Source: Pristionchus mayeri (lineage: Eukaryota > Nematoda > Chromadorea > Rhabditida > Neodiplogasteridae). Taken from it: a stretch of 64,000 nucleotides of DNA. The stretch is from NCBI GenBank assembly GCA_036245805.1, contig BTRK01000002.1:30672661-30736660 (forward strand). The letters are read 5' to 3'. Positions 42,888 through 56,100 of the stretch are shown piece after piece (within the stretch, counting starts at the first letter, position 1; every line of letters begins with the position of its first letter). The position numbers and the translations under genes are program-made. The notes under the pieces are model-generated. The model was not told where the DNA came from. It saw only the letters and a list, made by a program, of their open reading frames with translations, and did no database searches.

Positions 42888-45800
42888 CTAGTTGTGCTTC
42901 TTGAACCAAAATCTCGCGCGGAAGTCATCGGAACCAGTCAGGAAAGCGGGAGCAGTCGGGGAGTGCACGAAGATGCGCGTCGCCGAAGTGTGACCTGAGA
43001 GCAACAGATACAATATACCAACTGAGGATGATACCCAAGAAATGAATTGGTTCATTCGCATCTCTCGGTTCAGTGAGAGAGCGCGCAGAAATCATTTCTT
43101 GTGAAGCCTAATACTAACGTTCAAAGATCGAACAGCCATTCTGCCCCAATAGTTTAAAAAATTAAGAATTTTATTCGATATCTACATACTTTTCGATCTA
43201 TCCTAACGTTGAAAGGACAGAATGGACAGCTATCGAAAAAATCCAGACAAGCATGCAATCAGTAAACTACGCCTACCGAGTGCTAGCAGCCGCTTTCTGT
43301 CCGTGTTTCTCGAATCCCACGAGCACAGTGAGCCCGACTGCTCATCGGGGAACATCACTGCAAGTATTATTACTTTCACATCCGTAATCCAATTTGCTAG
43401 TACAGTACTTCGAAAAATTTGACCATATGCGAAAAAAGGTCAAGCTGGGAATGCATCTATCACAAAACCATATACTTTCTCTCAAGTAATAACCTATCAA
43501 GAGTGTCAAACAGCCTTCTGAATCCAAATGCTCGTCATGGTGATTGATTTAGTTAAAATCAGTCGTCGATCACCCACCGAAATCCTCGTTGTGGTTGAAT
43601 GCTGCCTGAATGGGATGCTCCTGGTGGCCCGTCGATCCAGCGCCCGTGTACGCTATCAGACATCTGTGAAAAACCTCATTTGTTTTTTGCCGAGATGCTT
43701 TAATTTCCGATTTTTTTACTTCAGTATCTCAATTATGAAATGAATATTTTAAAGAGTCAGACTCTAGAACTAGTAGGTTTAACAGTTCAAATATCACTTA
43801 ATATTTTATGAGCGTATACGAAAAGGAAAAGAAAAGGAACGAAAAGGATAATTATCTAACTATTGAAAAAAACAATAAGATCCGTGAAGAAGAAGATACA
43901 GTCCAGTCAGATCCCTACAAGAAAACGGGATTCCCCGGGAGTCCCTGGGTGTCCCCCGCCATTTTGCGGCTCGGGCAGAGATAGAACTAATTCGAATTTT
44001 TGGTTTTCAGACTCAGGAGGTCCTTCCCGATCGATTGGCATATAATTCATAAATTCATAAATTTGCGATAATTCGTCATTTAATTTTGAAAATCGAGGAT
44101 AATTAATCGGAAACGAAGAACTACGGTAGCACGGCCCCCGGAGCATCGACATAAGGAAAGGAAAAACGTCCGGAGGCATTCTCGAGCTGTATCGTAATCT
44201 TGCTTCATATTCAGGGTCACAAATTAAATTTGCAGTTCGGATAGTGACAATTCAGGGAATATCGCTACGAGAACCATGCATTTTGCAGCTCGGATAGTGA
44301 TAAATCAGGCAATCTGACTGTATCTTTTGAAAATTCCCACAATTTTTCCTTGATGCCTGCGGACGTTTTATTTTTCCTTATGTCGATGCTCCGGGGGCCG
44401 TGCGGTAGTTAATTTGCCCATTCGCCGGTCCGGCTCTGGTTAACTACTGTAGTTCTTCGTGTCAGATTAATTTTCCTCGATTTTAAAAATAAAAGTACGA
44501 TTTATGGCAAATTTATGAATTATATGTCAATCGATCGGGAACGACCTCCTGAGTCTGAAAACCAAAAATTCGAATTAGTTCTTTCTCTGCCCGAGCCGCA
44601 AAATGGCGGGGGGGGGACACGGGGGGACACCCGGGGACTCCCGGGGAGTCCCGTATTCATGTAGGGATCTGACCGGACTGTACTACAACTAACGCTCCAC
44701 TCCCGATACTATTCTGACCTGTTGGTAGACAACTCCCACAGTTTCACGATCGAATCGAGGCCAGACGAGAGAATGTACTGCAAAGCATCATTACAGAGTC
44801 TAATTCCATATTTATGTCTACATTTCTATTCTACCGGTAACCGAGAGTGAATTGATTATGGTGCCAATAGCCATTTCACTCCTCCCGGAACTAAACTTCA
44901 CCAGGACTCTGGACTCATTTATCTGCTCGTGCCAATTGATATACCAAATGAGTCTAGAAGAAAGAAGGGTATACCTTTCAGTTCTTAGTAATATCAAATT
45001 GTACTATGCAGAGCCCAGTACCTTTCCGTTCTTGGTGAATCTGGCTGAGCAGATCTTCGCCCCGTCATGCGCACGATTGAACGTCTCCACGCACCGATTC
45101 GAGATACCGTCCCACACCTGACAAAAGGTAACGGACTATAATGGATCCACAAATGACAGGCAACTTCACAAATTTTCACAAAAATTATCCCGATGAAACA
45201 CAAAAACAATCTGGTATCAGCAAATCGCAACCGAACACACCTTGATGTCTCCATCCTCGGATCCCGTCACGTACAATCGCGCATTGTCAGAGTAATTGAT
45301 CTGCAAAACGTCGTCTGTATTACAAAGCTCACAGTAAGTTGCGGTTTTGATATATTGTGAAGCCACCACTTGCCCAAATTCCCAAAATAGGCAGTTAGCA
45401 ATGAATGCATATTCGCTCACATCCACGACTCTCGCCGTGTGCTGGTCACTCGGCATCGACCCGACGAAGCACTGCAGCGTCTCCACGTTGTACAATCTGA
45501 AGAGCGACCATTGGTCTTTATCAATTTTAGATAATGTTTGAAATGAAGGAATCTAATGAACCAAAACAGCACCAATCTCTCAAACGTGAAACATAACTCG
45601 TAGCATTTTCTTCCGATGAAAAAAGTTTGATTTTTTTCTATGGTTTTCATCGATAAAATCAAATTATCGTGTCTTTTTTAGTTTTTAACGAGCCTGTGAA
45701 ACACAATCCCACGTCAAAATCACGTGTTCCAATTTGATCTCTAGTTTCCTGCTACCATCTCCTGATAGCGAACTACAACGGCACACTAATTCACCTGATA

Positions 45801-47527
45801 GTCGGATGCTCCGTAGACACGAGCAAGAACTCCCCACCAGGATGGAAAGACATCGCGGAGATCGTTGATACTTCCTATGTTTATCAAAATAAGAGAATAA
45901 CAATTAACCTAATTGATTTGAGTCTCACTATCATAGCGAATTCGATACACCAAAAGTTTCACCAATTTTATTTTTATAAAACTTTTGTATTTATTTTTTT
46001 TAAAGTAGACCTGAATCGTCTTCATCGCTCGTTTGACGGCCATCTTTGAGTAGTCGAAGAACTTGACGGTCATGTCCCTTGAGCCAGAGACGAGAATAGG
46101 CTCACGGGGATGGAAGACGATTGAGGTCACTTCCTGGAATACCAGTTAATTTCAAATTAGCAAGATATACAATGGAAGAATGGTTTATAAGATTTCATGT
46201 ACTTGTTCGTATCCTAATAGATGCTGCAGCGAAATTTATCAACGCCTTGTTCATTAGGTTTATGCATCACTCGAATCTCACATCAACATGGTCGTAGAGC
46301 GTGCGAATGATGGGATTGGACCCATCTGGGCCAATATCCGAAATGTCACCTCCATTCTGGAAAAATATGAATCAATGGGGAAAGATAAAGAATACAAAAA
46401 ATGTGAATTTTATGGGTATGAAAACAATAATTTTGAGAGCCGCATGCTGATTGTATTATATCATCCTTTCTTGTCAACAGTATTTTTTTTTAAAACAAAC
46501 CTCTCTCGCTAGAATCCTCTCCACATCCAGAATCTTAATGGAAATGTCCACGGAGCCGGTAGCACAGAGTGTTCCTGAATCAAACCATTTTAAAGTCCCA
46601 AAAAAATCTAACAATTCTTTTATTCTCCTATGTTTCAACATCCTAACATAGTGCATCACGTTTGATTAGTAGGCACGTTGTGACCGTTTTTCGATTAAAT
46701 TAACGACTAATCTTCATGGTTTATTAATAGTACGCCAAGTTCAAAATAGCTTTTAAAACGTGATCGAGAGCTAACCGTCATTGTTGAAGGCCGCAGCTCG
46801 GACGGGGGCTTTGTGTCCAGTCAGGTAGATCGTCTCGTACTGGGAGGGCTCAGGAGTGCAGGGAATGACGTCAGAGTCGAATTCCAGGTCGATCCCGGAT
46901 GAAACGTTGTCCATCTGCAAAGAATATTTGGTACGCTCCCAGTTTAGGTGAAGACCCGCCCTCTCTGACTCTTCCCCTTTCCCTGTTATATGAATGGAAG
47001 TTACAGGAAAAGGGGTGCCATTAATTTAAAGAATTTTGTCCTCTTCTACCCCATTCGTTTTTGCATTTGTATCCCTCCCTTCTCGGTCGAACAGCCTCTC
47101 AGTGAATCTGAAGGATTGGCAACGAATTATCCTTATAAGGAAAGGAGAGCAGGGGTCCAATTCATCCAAGAGCCATCACAATAAACTACCTGCATGGCGA
47201 CTTCTCTGCTATCATCCGCGTCCTCTACGAACTGCTTGGCCACGGAGACCAGTCGGAACAGCTTGTCGGAGGGCGGAGGAGGCGGTTTGGTCCCGATCGA
47301 GTTGGATAGGTCGAGCGCGAGCTGCTTGTGGCCATCATAGTAGAGCTGACTGAACGAAAATCAGGCTTTATCGTCACTTGTAAAGATAAACTGTAGCTCA
47401 ATCAGAAATGAATTTTAAGCGGGAACTAGAAGAGTCCGTTTTGTCAATACTGGTCAAAACCGAGATAATAAACGAACCCGATAATCAGACGATACATGAA
47501 GTCACGGTCCTTGATATCCGGCTTCAT
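42888..47527 (-). CDS. cpf-1: Cleavage stimulation factor subunit 1 (CstF-50), copy A
   Basis: WD40 subunit of the CstF complex in mRNA 3'-end cleavage and polyadenylation; nuclear. Fourteen exons, all in phase, give 421 residues (human about 431): 47527-47478, 47349-47190, 46914-46776, 46574-46501, 46356-46282, 46133-46011, 45874-45795, 45496-45421, 45300-45241, 45117-45022, 44777-44719, 43663-43578, 43357-43277, 42994-42888. Diagnostic stretches include [17 protein letters not shown] (N-terminal dimerisation region), [68 protein letters not shown] and [15 protein letters not shown] complete tandem paralogue lies upstream. The intron after exon 44777-44719 contains fold-back element F3. Confidence 0.93.
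43897..44682. mobile_element. Fold-back element family F3
   Basis: Ends TACAGTCC and GGACTGTA. Long arms (about 43897-44185 and 44350-44682) pair through GTCAGATCCCTAC, CGGGAGTCCC, GGCTCGGGCAGAG and GGCCCCCGGAGCATCGAC blocks. The right arm carries extra G-rich tracts. It lies in a CstF-50 copy A intron and is absent from the matching intron of copy B. No ORF for a transposase. Confidence 0.87.
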
Positions 47528-47839
47528 GGCAGAGGACAGGCTAATATTCCAATTTACAATGTTTGTATGCATACAGCTAATTCCAAATATCGTTTACGAC
47601 ACGAGCGACTACGTGTAGAAAACTTGTTAGTTTGTTTCTCAAATGAATAAGCAAATATTTTATCGAGATCAACATTACCACCGTTTCAGAATCATATGTA
47701 CACCCGAAAAAAAGACACAATCATCATCGCATAATACGGACCAGATTTATTTTAAAATACATTTAAAGATAACAAATGTGAACAATCAACGCAAGAGATC
47801 CATGGTATACCGTACTCGTCTAGGTAAGCTACCGTAATC

Positions 47840-50800
47840 CTAGTTATGCTTCTTGTACCAGAATCTGGAACGGAAGTCGTCGGAGCCAGTGAGGAAGGCG
47901 GGCGCCGTCGGCGAGTGCACGAAGACGCGCGTCGCCAACGTGTGACCTGGAACAGTCGGCTACCGTAATCCCATCTCTCTAGGTTCACACAACAACCTAC
48001 GAATATCAATCATCCGATGAGTGTTGTATATTCGGCTGGTGTCCTCCCCAATTTGCGTGTCCTCTCATTGTTTAGACGGTACTAGGTACGATGAGAACTA
48101 TGACGTCATTCCGCCCTTGATATATCAAAGGCGGCATGACGTCATTCTCATCCGACCTAGTCTCCGTTTAGACAGTGCGAGAGAGCACGCGAATTGAGGA
48201 GGGTCACCAGCCGAATGGGCAACACTCGCAGCAACGAACCGGTGAAACGATCAACTTGGTTACCGAGAGCCAGCAGTCGCTTTCTGTCCTTGTTCCTAGA
48301 ATCCCACGAGCACAGTGAGCCCGACTGTTCGTCGGGGAACATCACTGCAAAGGTTTGAAGTTTTGATAGTCGCATTTCTCCCTTGATCATTTATCTTCAC
48401 CAACATAGAAAGCTTTGCAATGTTCACGAAACCGTCAACCGACTGAATAATTATGAAAACGTCCTTTCCTTCATATCGTCTGAAATCGAAGAACAATTGA
48501 AGCGTAACGAGAGAAAAAATGCGCTCAATCACCCACCGAAATCCTCGTTGTGGTTGAATGCAGCCTGAATGGGATGCTCCTGGTGGCCCGTCGAACCCGC
48601 GCCCGTGTACGTCTGGATGCATCTGAAGAGAGTCACTGTCTCACTTCTCTCTACTTGGTAGTCTTGGTAGGCTTCAAGCGCTGTTCCAGTTTCCCACGCC
48701 TGCGGGGTACCCACTTGGAAATTCCACTGTCATCCCAGCGCATTAGCGTAAATATCTAGTTTGACTACTGTCACCTGTTCGTTGAGAGCTCCCACAGCTT
48801 GACAACCGAGTCGAGGCCAGACGAGAGAATGTACTGTAAGTGATGAATACAACGTTGTAATTCCTCCTCCTAATTTCTGGTCAGGAAGATCGAAAGAATT
48901 GGCTAACCGGAGAACTTGACTCAAATTACACAACAATGGAATATTTTTCGATTCCATGTCCCTGACAGACAAACCACAATAACATCAATAACGACCATTT
49001 CATGTTTTTTCGACACTGTTACTATCCATACAAAAAATTAGAAGCAGAGGCAAGTACCTTTCCGTTCTTGGTGAATCTGGCTGAGCAGATCTTCGCCCCG
49101 TCGTGCGCCCGATTGAACGTCTCCACGCACCGATTCGAGATACCGTCCCATACCTGGCATGTATTTTTTTAATGAAGTTCCGCCTCTTCGGCATCAGATC
49201 AATTGCAGTTCTTCGGTTTAATGAAACACTAATTAAAATAAATTGGCTCATGTATTCTGATGAAAACGTAAAACCCCTTGCTTCCGAATAATAACGAATA
49301 ATAAAAGTCACCTTGATGTCTCCGTCCTCTGATCCCGTGACGTACAACCGCGCATTGTCAGAGTAGTTGATCTGAAAACACGGGAATAGAATCTTCACTA
49401 ATAATGCCCATTGATTTAAACTGATAAGCATACAAGCCAAAATCATGTATCTCCATGCATCTTTGATACAAGCATAGATTCATCTTGGGAACTTTATTTA
49501 TAATTTTAATTAAATTTAAAATATTGAAATAGTATTCGCTCACATCGACGACTCTCGCCGTGTGCTGGTCACTCGGCATCGATCCCACGAAGCACTGCAG
49601 CGTCTCCACGTTGTACAATCTGAAGGGAATCTTTTAGAGCAGTCGAATTCTCTCAATTTTGTGTTCATCAACCAAGATTGAGACACAAAAAGGGAACAAG
49701 GTTAAACTAGCCTTCAATAGGGCTTGAATAACTGCGATAATGGCGGTCTCACCTGACCGTGGGATGCTCGGTGGCCACGAGCAGGAATTCTCCTCCGGGA
49801 TGGAAGGACATCGCGGAGATCGAGAAGACTTCCTACAGAAAAAAAGAGATGAAGTGACATTCAAACCTGTCGTTGCGAACTCAACGGTTCTATCGGAAGA
49901 AGGACTTCGTTTCCCTAATACGTTTTGATTTTGTGAACCCTAGCCACCAAACATTAAAATCTTGTTGGATTTATGTTTCATGGGACATGACATGGCAGGT
50001 TTACAGTGCTACGTTACGGCAACTAATTACAATATTAAAGTCAGTACCGTAATCGTCTTCATGGCTCGTTTGACGGCCATCTTTGAGTAGTCGAAGAACT
50101 TGACGGTCATGTCCCTTGAGCCAGAGACGAGAATCGGTTCACGGGGATGGAAGACGATTGAGGTCACTTCCTGGAAAGACATCGACATGCAAATGAACCA
50201 GATAACATTCACTCATAGATTATTGTGGACCACGTGCCAGAACAACTCAAATATATTTCTCGATATCTATTACACTTTCCAAATACATGATCACAGCATA
50301 AAGTCAAAGATAAAATGAAACTCACATCAACATGGTCGTAAAATGTCCGGATGATGGGATTGGAAGATTCGGGTCCATTATCCGAAATATCGCCGCCACT
50401 CTGCAATGTGTATGAAGATTGAACCAACTGAATTCTTCAAACTTGGAGTTGAAAGCATAGCTATATTTAGGATCCGTAAGAGTCTGGTTGCTTACGATTA
50501 GGTAGAGTCGAAACCTTGCCAGTATGATTACTAATTTATGGCTTTTCGTTATACAGGTCCGTTACACTTGAGCACTTGATTCCTCCAAAGCATTAATAGG
50601 GCTTTCAGCAGTTAAATAATAAATTATGATTAAAAAAACAACAAAATAAGAAGTTTGAATTTATAACGTATAAGGAACCTCTCTAGCGATGATCCTCTCC
50701 ACATCCAAAATTCGAATTGAAGTGTCTACGGAGCCTGTCGCACAGAGCGTTCCTTAACGAGAAATGTCTAAAGAAAGGGTCTTAACTATTCCTAGTTGTC

Positions 50801-51510
50801 TCCATCTTTCCGTAGTCTAAGCTCGCAGTCTTGTCAAACAACGATGAACCCGCGATCATGGCAGAACAGTTCTCGATTTTGAAATAACAAAAACAAAATA
50901 ACGTTTTCCTGAATCTAACAAGAAGAAAAGGCATGGTTGCGTATGAATGGGAAGTTATAACGACTTATGTTGACAGTACGCACAGGCAAAATATGCGAAA
51001 CAAAATGTGATCGAGAACTAACCGTCATTGTTGAAAGCAGCGGCTCGGACAGGAGCTTTATGACCAGTCAAGAATATTGTCTCGTACTGGCTAGGCTCGG
51101 GCGTGCAGGGAAGGACATCAGCGTCGAATTCCAGGTCAATCCCGGATGAAATGTTGTCCATCTACAGTTTGTGATGTATAAATCAAATTGGACGGGTAGT
51201 AATCAAACCAAAGGTTTAGAAACCTGCATAGAAATTTCCTTTCGACCATCATCCGCGTCCTCTACGAACTGCTTTGCAACCGAGACCAATCGGAACAGCT
51301 TGTCGGAGGGCGGAGGCGGCGGTTTGGTCCCGATCGAGTTGGATAGGTCGAGCGCGAGTTGCGTGTGACCATCATAGTGAAGCTGGCTAAATTCAAAACA
51401 AGAGAGGCAATAGTATGAATATATTTAGAAAGTGCTTTCAAATGAAGGTGTAGTACCAACCCGATAATCAGACGATACATGAAATCGCGATCCCTTATAT
51501 CGGGTTGCAT
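47840..51510 (-). CDS. cpf-1: Cleavage stimulation factor subunit 1 (CstF-50), copy B
   Basis: A second full-length CstF-50 gene lies head-to-tail upstream of copy A (stop 47840; copy A Met at 47527). Exons correspond one-to-one with copy A: Met at 51510 ([17 protein letters not shown]), then near 51.39-51.23, 51.16-51.02, 50.75-50.68, 50.40-50.33, 50.17-50.05, 49.83-49.75, 49.62-49.54, 49.37-49.31, 49.15-49.06, 48.83-48.78, 48.62-48.53, 48.34-48.26 and 47.95-47.84 kb. It ends [14 protein letters not shown]. Most differences from copy A are synonymous or conservative ([11 protein letters not shown] for [20 protein letters not shown] for TDRKRLLAL). Both copies look functional. The last intron contains a palindromic MITE that copy A lacks. 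Confidence 0.92.
48078..48163. mobile_element. Palindromic MITE, copy e
   Basis: Best-preserved copy: ACTAGG, GATGAGAACTATGACGTCAT, a GCCCTTGATATATCAAAGGC centre, CATGACGTCATTCTCATCC and GACCTAGT. It lies in the last intron of CstF-50 copy B. Confidence 0.88.
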
Positions 51511-51954
51511 GATTGACTGGAGCCTCAATATGAGATTTAAAATATAAAAAATAACAAAATTACATTTTAAAAAACAATTAAAACAAGAAAACAAAAATGA
51601 TTTATCAACTATCACACTGTTCACTTTTTGGTTGCCAAAATCCGCATCCAACGATACCCCACCACGATTGCTCTCGATTCGGCAAGATGTCTGAAAAGTA
51701 CGGTAGTAGGCCCGAAAATGTGCATTTTCCTTTTCCTATTTTCTTTTTCGTTTTTTCCATGCGTTCTTGAGAAATCTTTGCTTGAAATCATGTTCAAAGT
51801 AACCCTAAAATCGATTAAGCCCTATTTGTTAGTTTTCTCATGTTGAAATAATAATTTTCGTAGTTTTTGGGCCCGTAGTCGTTACTTTGCGTGGATTTAT
51901 TTTTCTAACAATTTGTCTTTGCAGTCGGTTATATTGTTTCTTTTTCAGGGTATA

Positions 51955-52952
51955 ATGAAGCAGAACTCCTTTGTGTCCTCCGACAGGAGAAAGGCGCACA
52001 AGCGCCACTTCACCGCTCCTTCCCACATCAAGAGGAAGATGATGTCTGCTCCCCTTACCAAGGAGCTCCGTGGAAAGCACGGAATCCGCGCCATTCCCAT
52101 CAGGTCAGTAATGCTGAAACTTGAGTTCTGGTAAAACTAGCTCTTCTAGCTGGGAAATGCGGTGAGTGTAGGTTAGTTTTTAAACGACATAGCCGGATCG
52201 GAAGAACTTCCAATTCTTATAACTACGTTTTACATATCTGCTAAAAGCTGTGGATGGCGGTAGTCGTAAAACCGTTCAGGCAGGCAAAACCGTATTTTTA
52301 AAGGAAAATTCCGAAATGCTATTACCACTTGGACGCCATAAATATCTTTTGCAGATATGTAAAACGTTTATGTTCTTAGAATTTGATCCTTTCTCGCTCC
52401 CGCTAATCTCATTTAAAACTGCAATCATTGCGATCTTTAGGGTAAACATTTTTTTAAAATTTCGTTGGATGATGAAATTGCTTTTTAGAATGGATGATGA
52501 GGTCACCGTCACCCGCGGACACTACAAGGGCAACTCCGGCCGCGTCATGCGCGTCTACCGCAAGAAGTTCGTCGTCCACATCGACAAGATCATCCGCGAG
52601 AAGTCCAACGGATCCACCGTCCACATCGGAATCCACCCCTCCAACGTAAGAATTTACCTTCGGGGTTTCTATTTTTAACTCTCGGGAATGATGTGTTTTT
52701 GCATTGAGTGGGAATCTCAATGAATCCATGTGATTTGAATAATTACAATGCCCTTACCCAAAGTTTGTTTAGTTAAAAAGCATAGCCAGTTTCTGCTTTT
52801 TTCACATTTAAACTGCTGTAGTTCAGGTCGCCATCACCAAGCTGAAGCTCGACAACGACAGAAAGAAGATCATCGAGCGCAAGGCCGCCGGAAGAGCAAA
52901 GGTTCTCGGTGTCCTCAAGGGCAAGCACAGCGACGACTCCGTCCAGGAGTAG
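51955..52952 (+). CDS. rpl-26: 60S ribosomal protein L26 (uL24)
   Basis: Large-subunit ribosomal protein at the peptide-exit side. Three phase-consistent exons (51955-52103, 52489-52645, 52827-52952) give 143 residues, the family's usual length. N-terminus [19 protein letters not shown], then [20 protein letters not shown], the KOW-type [54 protein letters not shown] and a basic tail ending [12 protein letters not shown] pyrimidine-rich TTTCTTTTTCAG ends 5 nt before the Met codon, suggesting a 5' UTR intron or trans-splice acceptor. Codons are strongly C-ending (CGC, ATC, AAG), as expected for high expression. It starts about 0.45 kb from the CstF-50 copy B Met, in the divergent direction. 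Confidence 0.97.
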
Positions 52953-53195
52953 ATGGTTTCCGCCTGTACTCTTGTTGTGGTTGTTGTTTGGATTTGATAA
53001 ATCCATTTTATTAATATTGTCTACATTGCATTACATTTCACATTATACTGTTGAAGCGGTACTTGATATATGGAAGAAAAACAGTCGGGACATGTTTTTG
53101 GATTATTTCGCCTTCAGTATTCTTCGGTGACTACAATGTTGGGGTGAAGAAGATTCTGAAAGGTCATTGTCTGTTGAGAGTTTCAAGATACAGCC

Positions 53196-56100
53196 ATGAC
53201 AAGCCTCAAATACCGTGATCAGTTTTGGGTATGTTGAACTTGCGACTTCTTTCGTGAATGCGACCGTCTAGGGCGATAAGCACCACGGATACCACGCTCT
53301 GTATGAGCGATTCAAAGCTGGAGATGATGCAGTCTACGAACTGGAACAACTCATCAAGGAGCATTCCGCGATGCAGGAAGACCAACTGCGAGCGTTATCG
53401 AAAAGCCTGGGAAAGGTTGGCCATCATTTTCATACCTCAAATTGGTGGTTATTGGATCAAACTTGACTGGGTTAGTTAATAATTTGGCTGAATGCTTTCC
53501 TATTTCTAGTGTTCATCTTGGTCACACTTCTCGCCCACTAGCCAAACAGTTTTTCACTGTTGTTAGACTAATTTTTGAAACTATTTGGTAAATTTAAACT
53601 AGTTGCCCGATTAAGAAAAATACGTTAAACCCGTACGATTATTGGGAACTGTGCTGACCGATGATAGATATTTTAATACAGTCGTCCGTGCTATTTTGAT
53701 TTTGCCACCTAGCGGAAACAACGCGCTCGTGACGCATCAGTATTCATGCTCGTCATTCTTGAAATTCCTTTGGTTTCAGTGCTGAATTCGTTCTATTGAA
53801 TCAGTTCTTAAGCTAAAACAAAAAAAGTTGGTCGAATGGAGGGAGAACATGGACGGAGGGAGGTACATGGGAGATGCAGTATTCTGGGATTTATCGCTGA
53901 ACCTCTAAGAGAGTCATTTCTAAAGCTCGCACACGAAAGCGTTTTGAATACAAAGAGAAGTAGAGTGAGGGAGAAGGAGGAGAGCTCTCCTTGCAGGTGA
54001 CCAACTTCGCCTCGAGTGGCACGACTCAGATGGTCGAGGCGTGGTCACTCACCAAGGGCACCCTCGAGTTGCTGCAGGAGATTCAGACGGCGGCTCTGAG
54101 GGGACTGCAGGTGGGATATTACTCTAATATGTCGTTAGTGACCCTATTATCATATTTCTTCACTTTCAACTACGTTGTATTCTAGTACTTGAAGCTGATG
54201 AACGTATTAAATACCTCCTGATAGTGTATTGTCGTTAAAACTTGGGATATTAGAGCTTCAATAGGGGATATTAATGGTGGCGCTGATTGTAAGAGGACTG
54301 CAGGTGGGATTGAGTATCGGACTCATCCAATGAGTGCAATGTGCTTCAAGTGGTGCTAGAAGCATCCTGTCAGTGCGCGGATAATTGAGAAACTTATAGG
54401 TGAATTGTTCCTCACCGTGTATGATGATCTGGGCATCTTAGAGGAGTAGCAGGAGAAAAGTAGAGACGAGCAAGTAGAATCGATTGTCTGACTCAATTTG
54501 CATTTGTCATGGGCGCTCGAGTATTGCTGGTTCATTGCGCTATGGAACCTTACTCTTTCAACTCCTCTCCTATGTAGAGCCATTAGAATTCCACAACGGA
54601 AACGACAGCGAAAGAGGGGTCTCGAAAGATCCTAATGAGTTTCACGTACACAATGCGGTAGGCTTGTTTGTGGGGAACGAACAGAGCAAGCGACTAATTT
54701 ACTTTTGTTGTTGTTTACGCTGCCTCGCGATAGATCAAATGCATTAGCCAAACATCTAGCCTGATAGGACATGCGTGAAACCCTTACGTGACATCGTTCT
54801 CCTCTCGAGCAACTATTAGGTTGTCTTCATTCTTAATGCGATATTCCTGCCAGATTGAGATTACTTGAATTAACTAATTAATTATCTAATTACTAATCAG
54901 GAGCAGTCTCGGGAGCTGGCCCGATACCGCGCGGATCTCGCGCACTCGAAGAAGCGCGTGAAGGAGAGCGAGTGCGTCGAGGCAGTCTCCCTCATGCAGA
55001 CGACGACCACCTGTCTGCAGAAGGTGAGACTGACTTTTAAGCATCGAGTGAAACACAAGGCAACCTGGCAAGTGGGATGGGTCGATTCACAGAAGAACAG
55101 GTCGCCCTTCAATGAGAGGGGGAAACACAAGGCAACCTGACCCAATTGGGAAAATGTCAATGGGGGAGAAAGGTCGGTCTGCCTTTCAATTATCGAGTGA
55201 AACACAAGGTAACCTGGCAACTGGGATGGCTTGATTTTTTAAAAGACTTACTCTTGTGTTTGTTTGAAACATAACTCGGCTAGGTCGGCCTACCCTTTGA
55301 AAAAACCGTCGAGGGGAATGCAGAAGATGAATATGCTTTTTAGGATTGGGTGAAGCACAACTCGGATGGTTTTATTTTAAAACCTTTTTTATTGGTTGTA
55401 AACTACTATCAATAGATATTTGGATTCCTGAATTAGGAAATCATTCACGAGTGGTCTCTGCAGGCGAAGGAGACGTACACTACGAGGTGCGCGGAGCTAG
55501 AGAAGCTGCGTGCCGACCCCGCAGCCAGCGCCAAGGAGATCAATAAGGTGAACGAGACTGTCATACGCTTATGTGGGCGCCAAAAAATAAGGCCTAGACT
55601 ACGAAAATTGGTTGTTCTGCAGTTGATGACGTAATATGCGGGTTAAAACTTCATCCTTGTCACCGAGATGAGTGGCTCAGCTAGGAGAAATACAAATCTT
55701 AGGATTGATCTCATATCAGACCGTGTGAGAGAGAGAGCGGAGAATTAAGCCAGATCGATAATCACTTTCCCAGCTCATTTGATCTCTCATTGTCAGGCGG
55801 AGCAGAAGTTGTCTCGGGCGCGCGACGAATACCGTGCCTACACGGACAAGTACGAGATGGTGCGCGCCGACTTCGAGGAGCGAATGGAGAAGAGCGCTGA
55901 CGCGTTTGAGGTGAGCAAGGCGCGGATACGGTGTGCAAATGCCACTTATGTGGTCATGGTGAAACTCAAACGCCACGAGTGATTCTGTGAAGACTCATCA
56001 CACCCCCCCCCTTGTCGAGTGAGAATGCATTGCTAACTTCGGATCCTCGATAGGAAAAAGGGAGGCGCCGCTTTCACAACCTTTTCTGAGAGAAAGTGAT

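Noticed and set aside
52454..52729. Antisense frames over rpl-26
   Set aside because: Shadows created by the strong codon bias of the ribosomal gene.
55030..55225. CRISPR-like array
   Set aside because: Only three imperfect repeats with unequal spacing in a eukaryotic intron; an ordinary tandem repeat.
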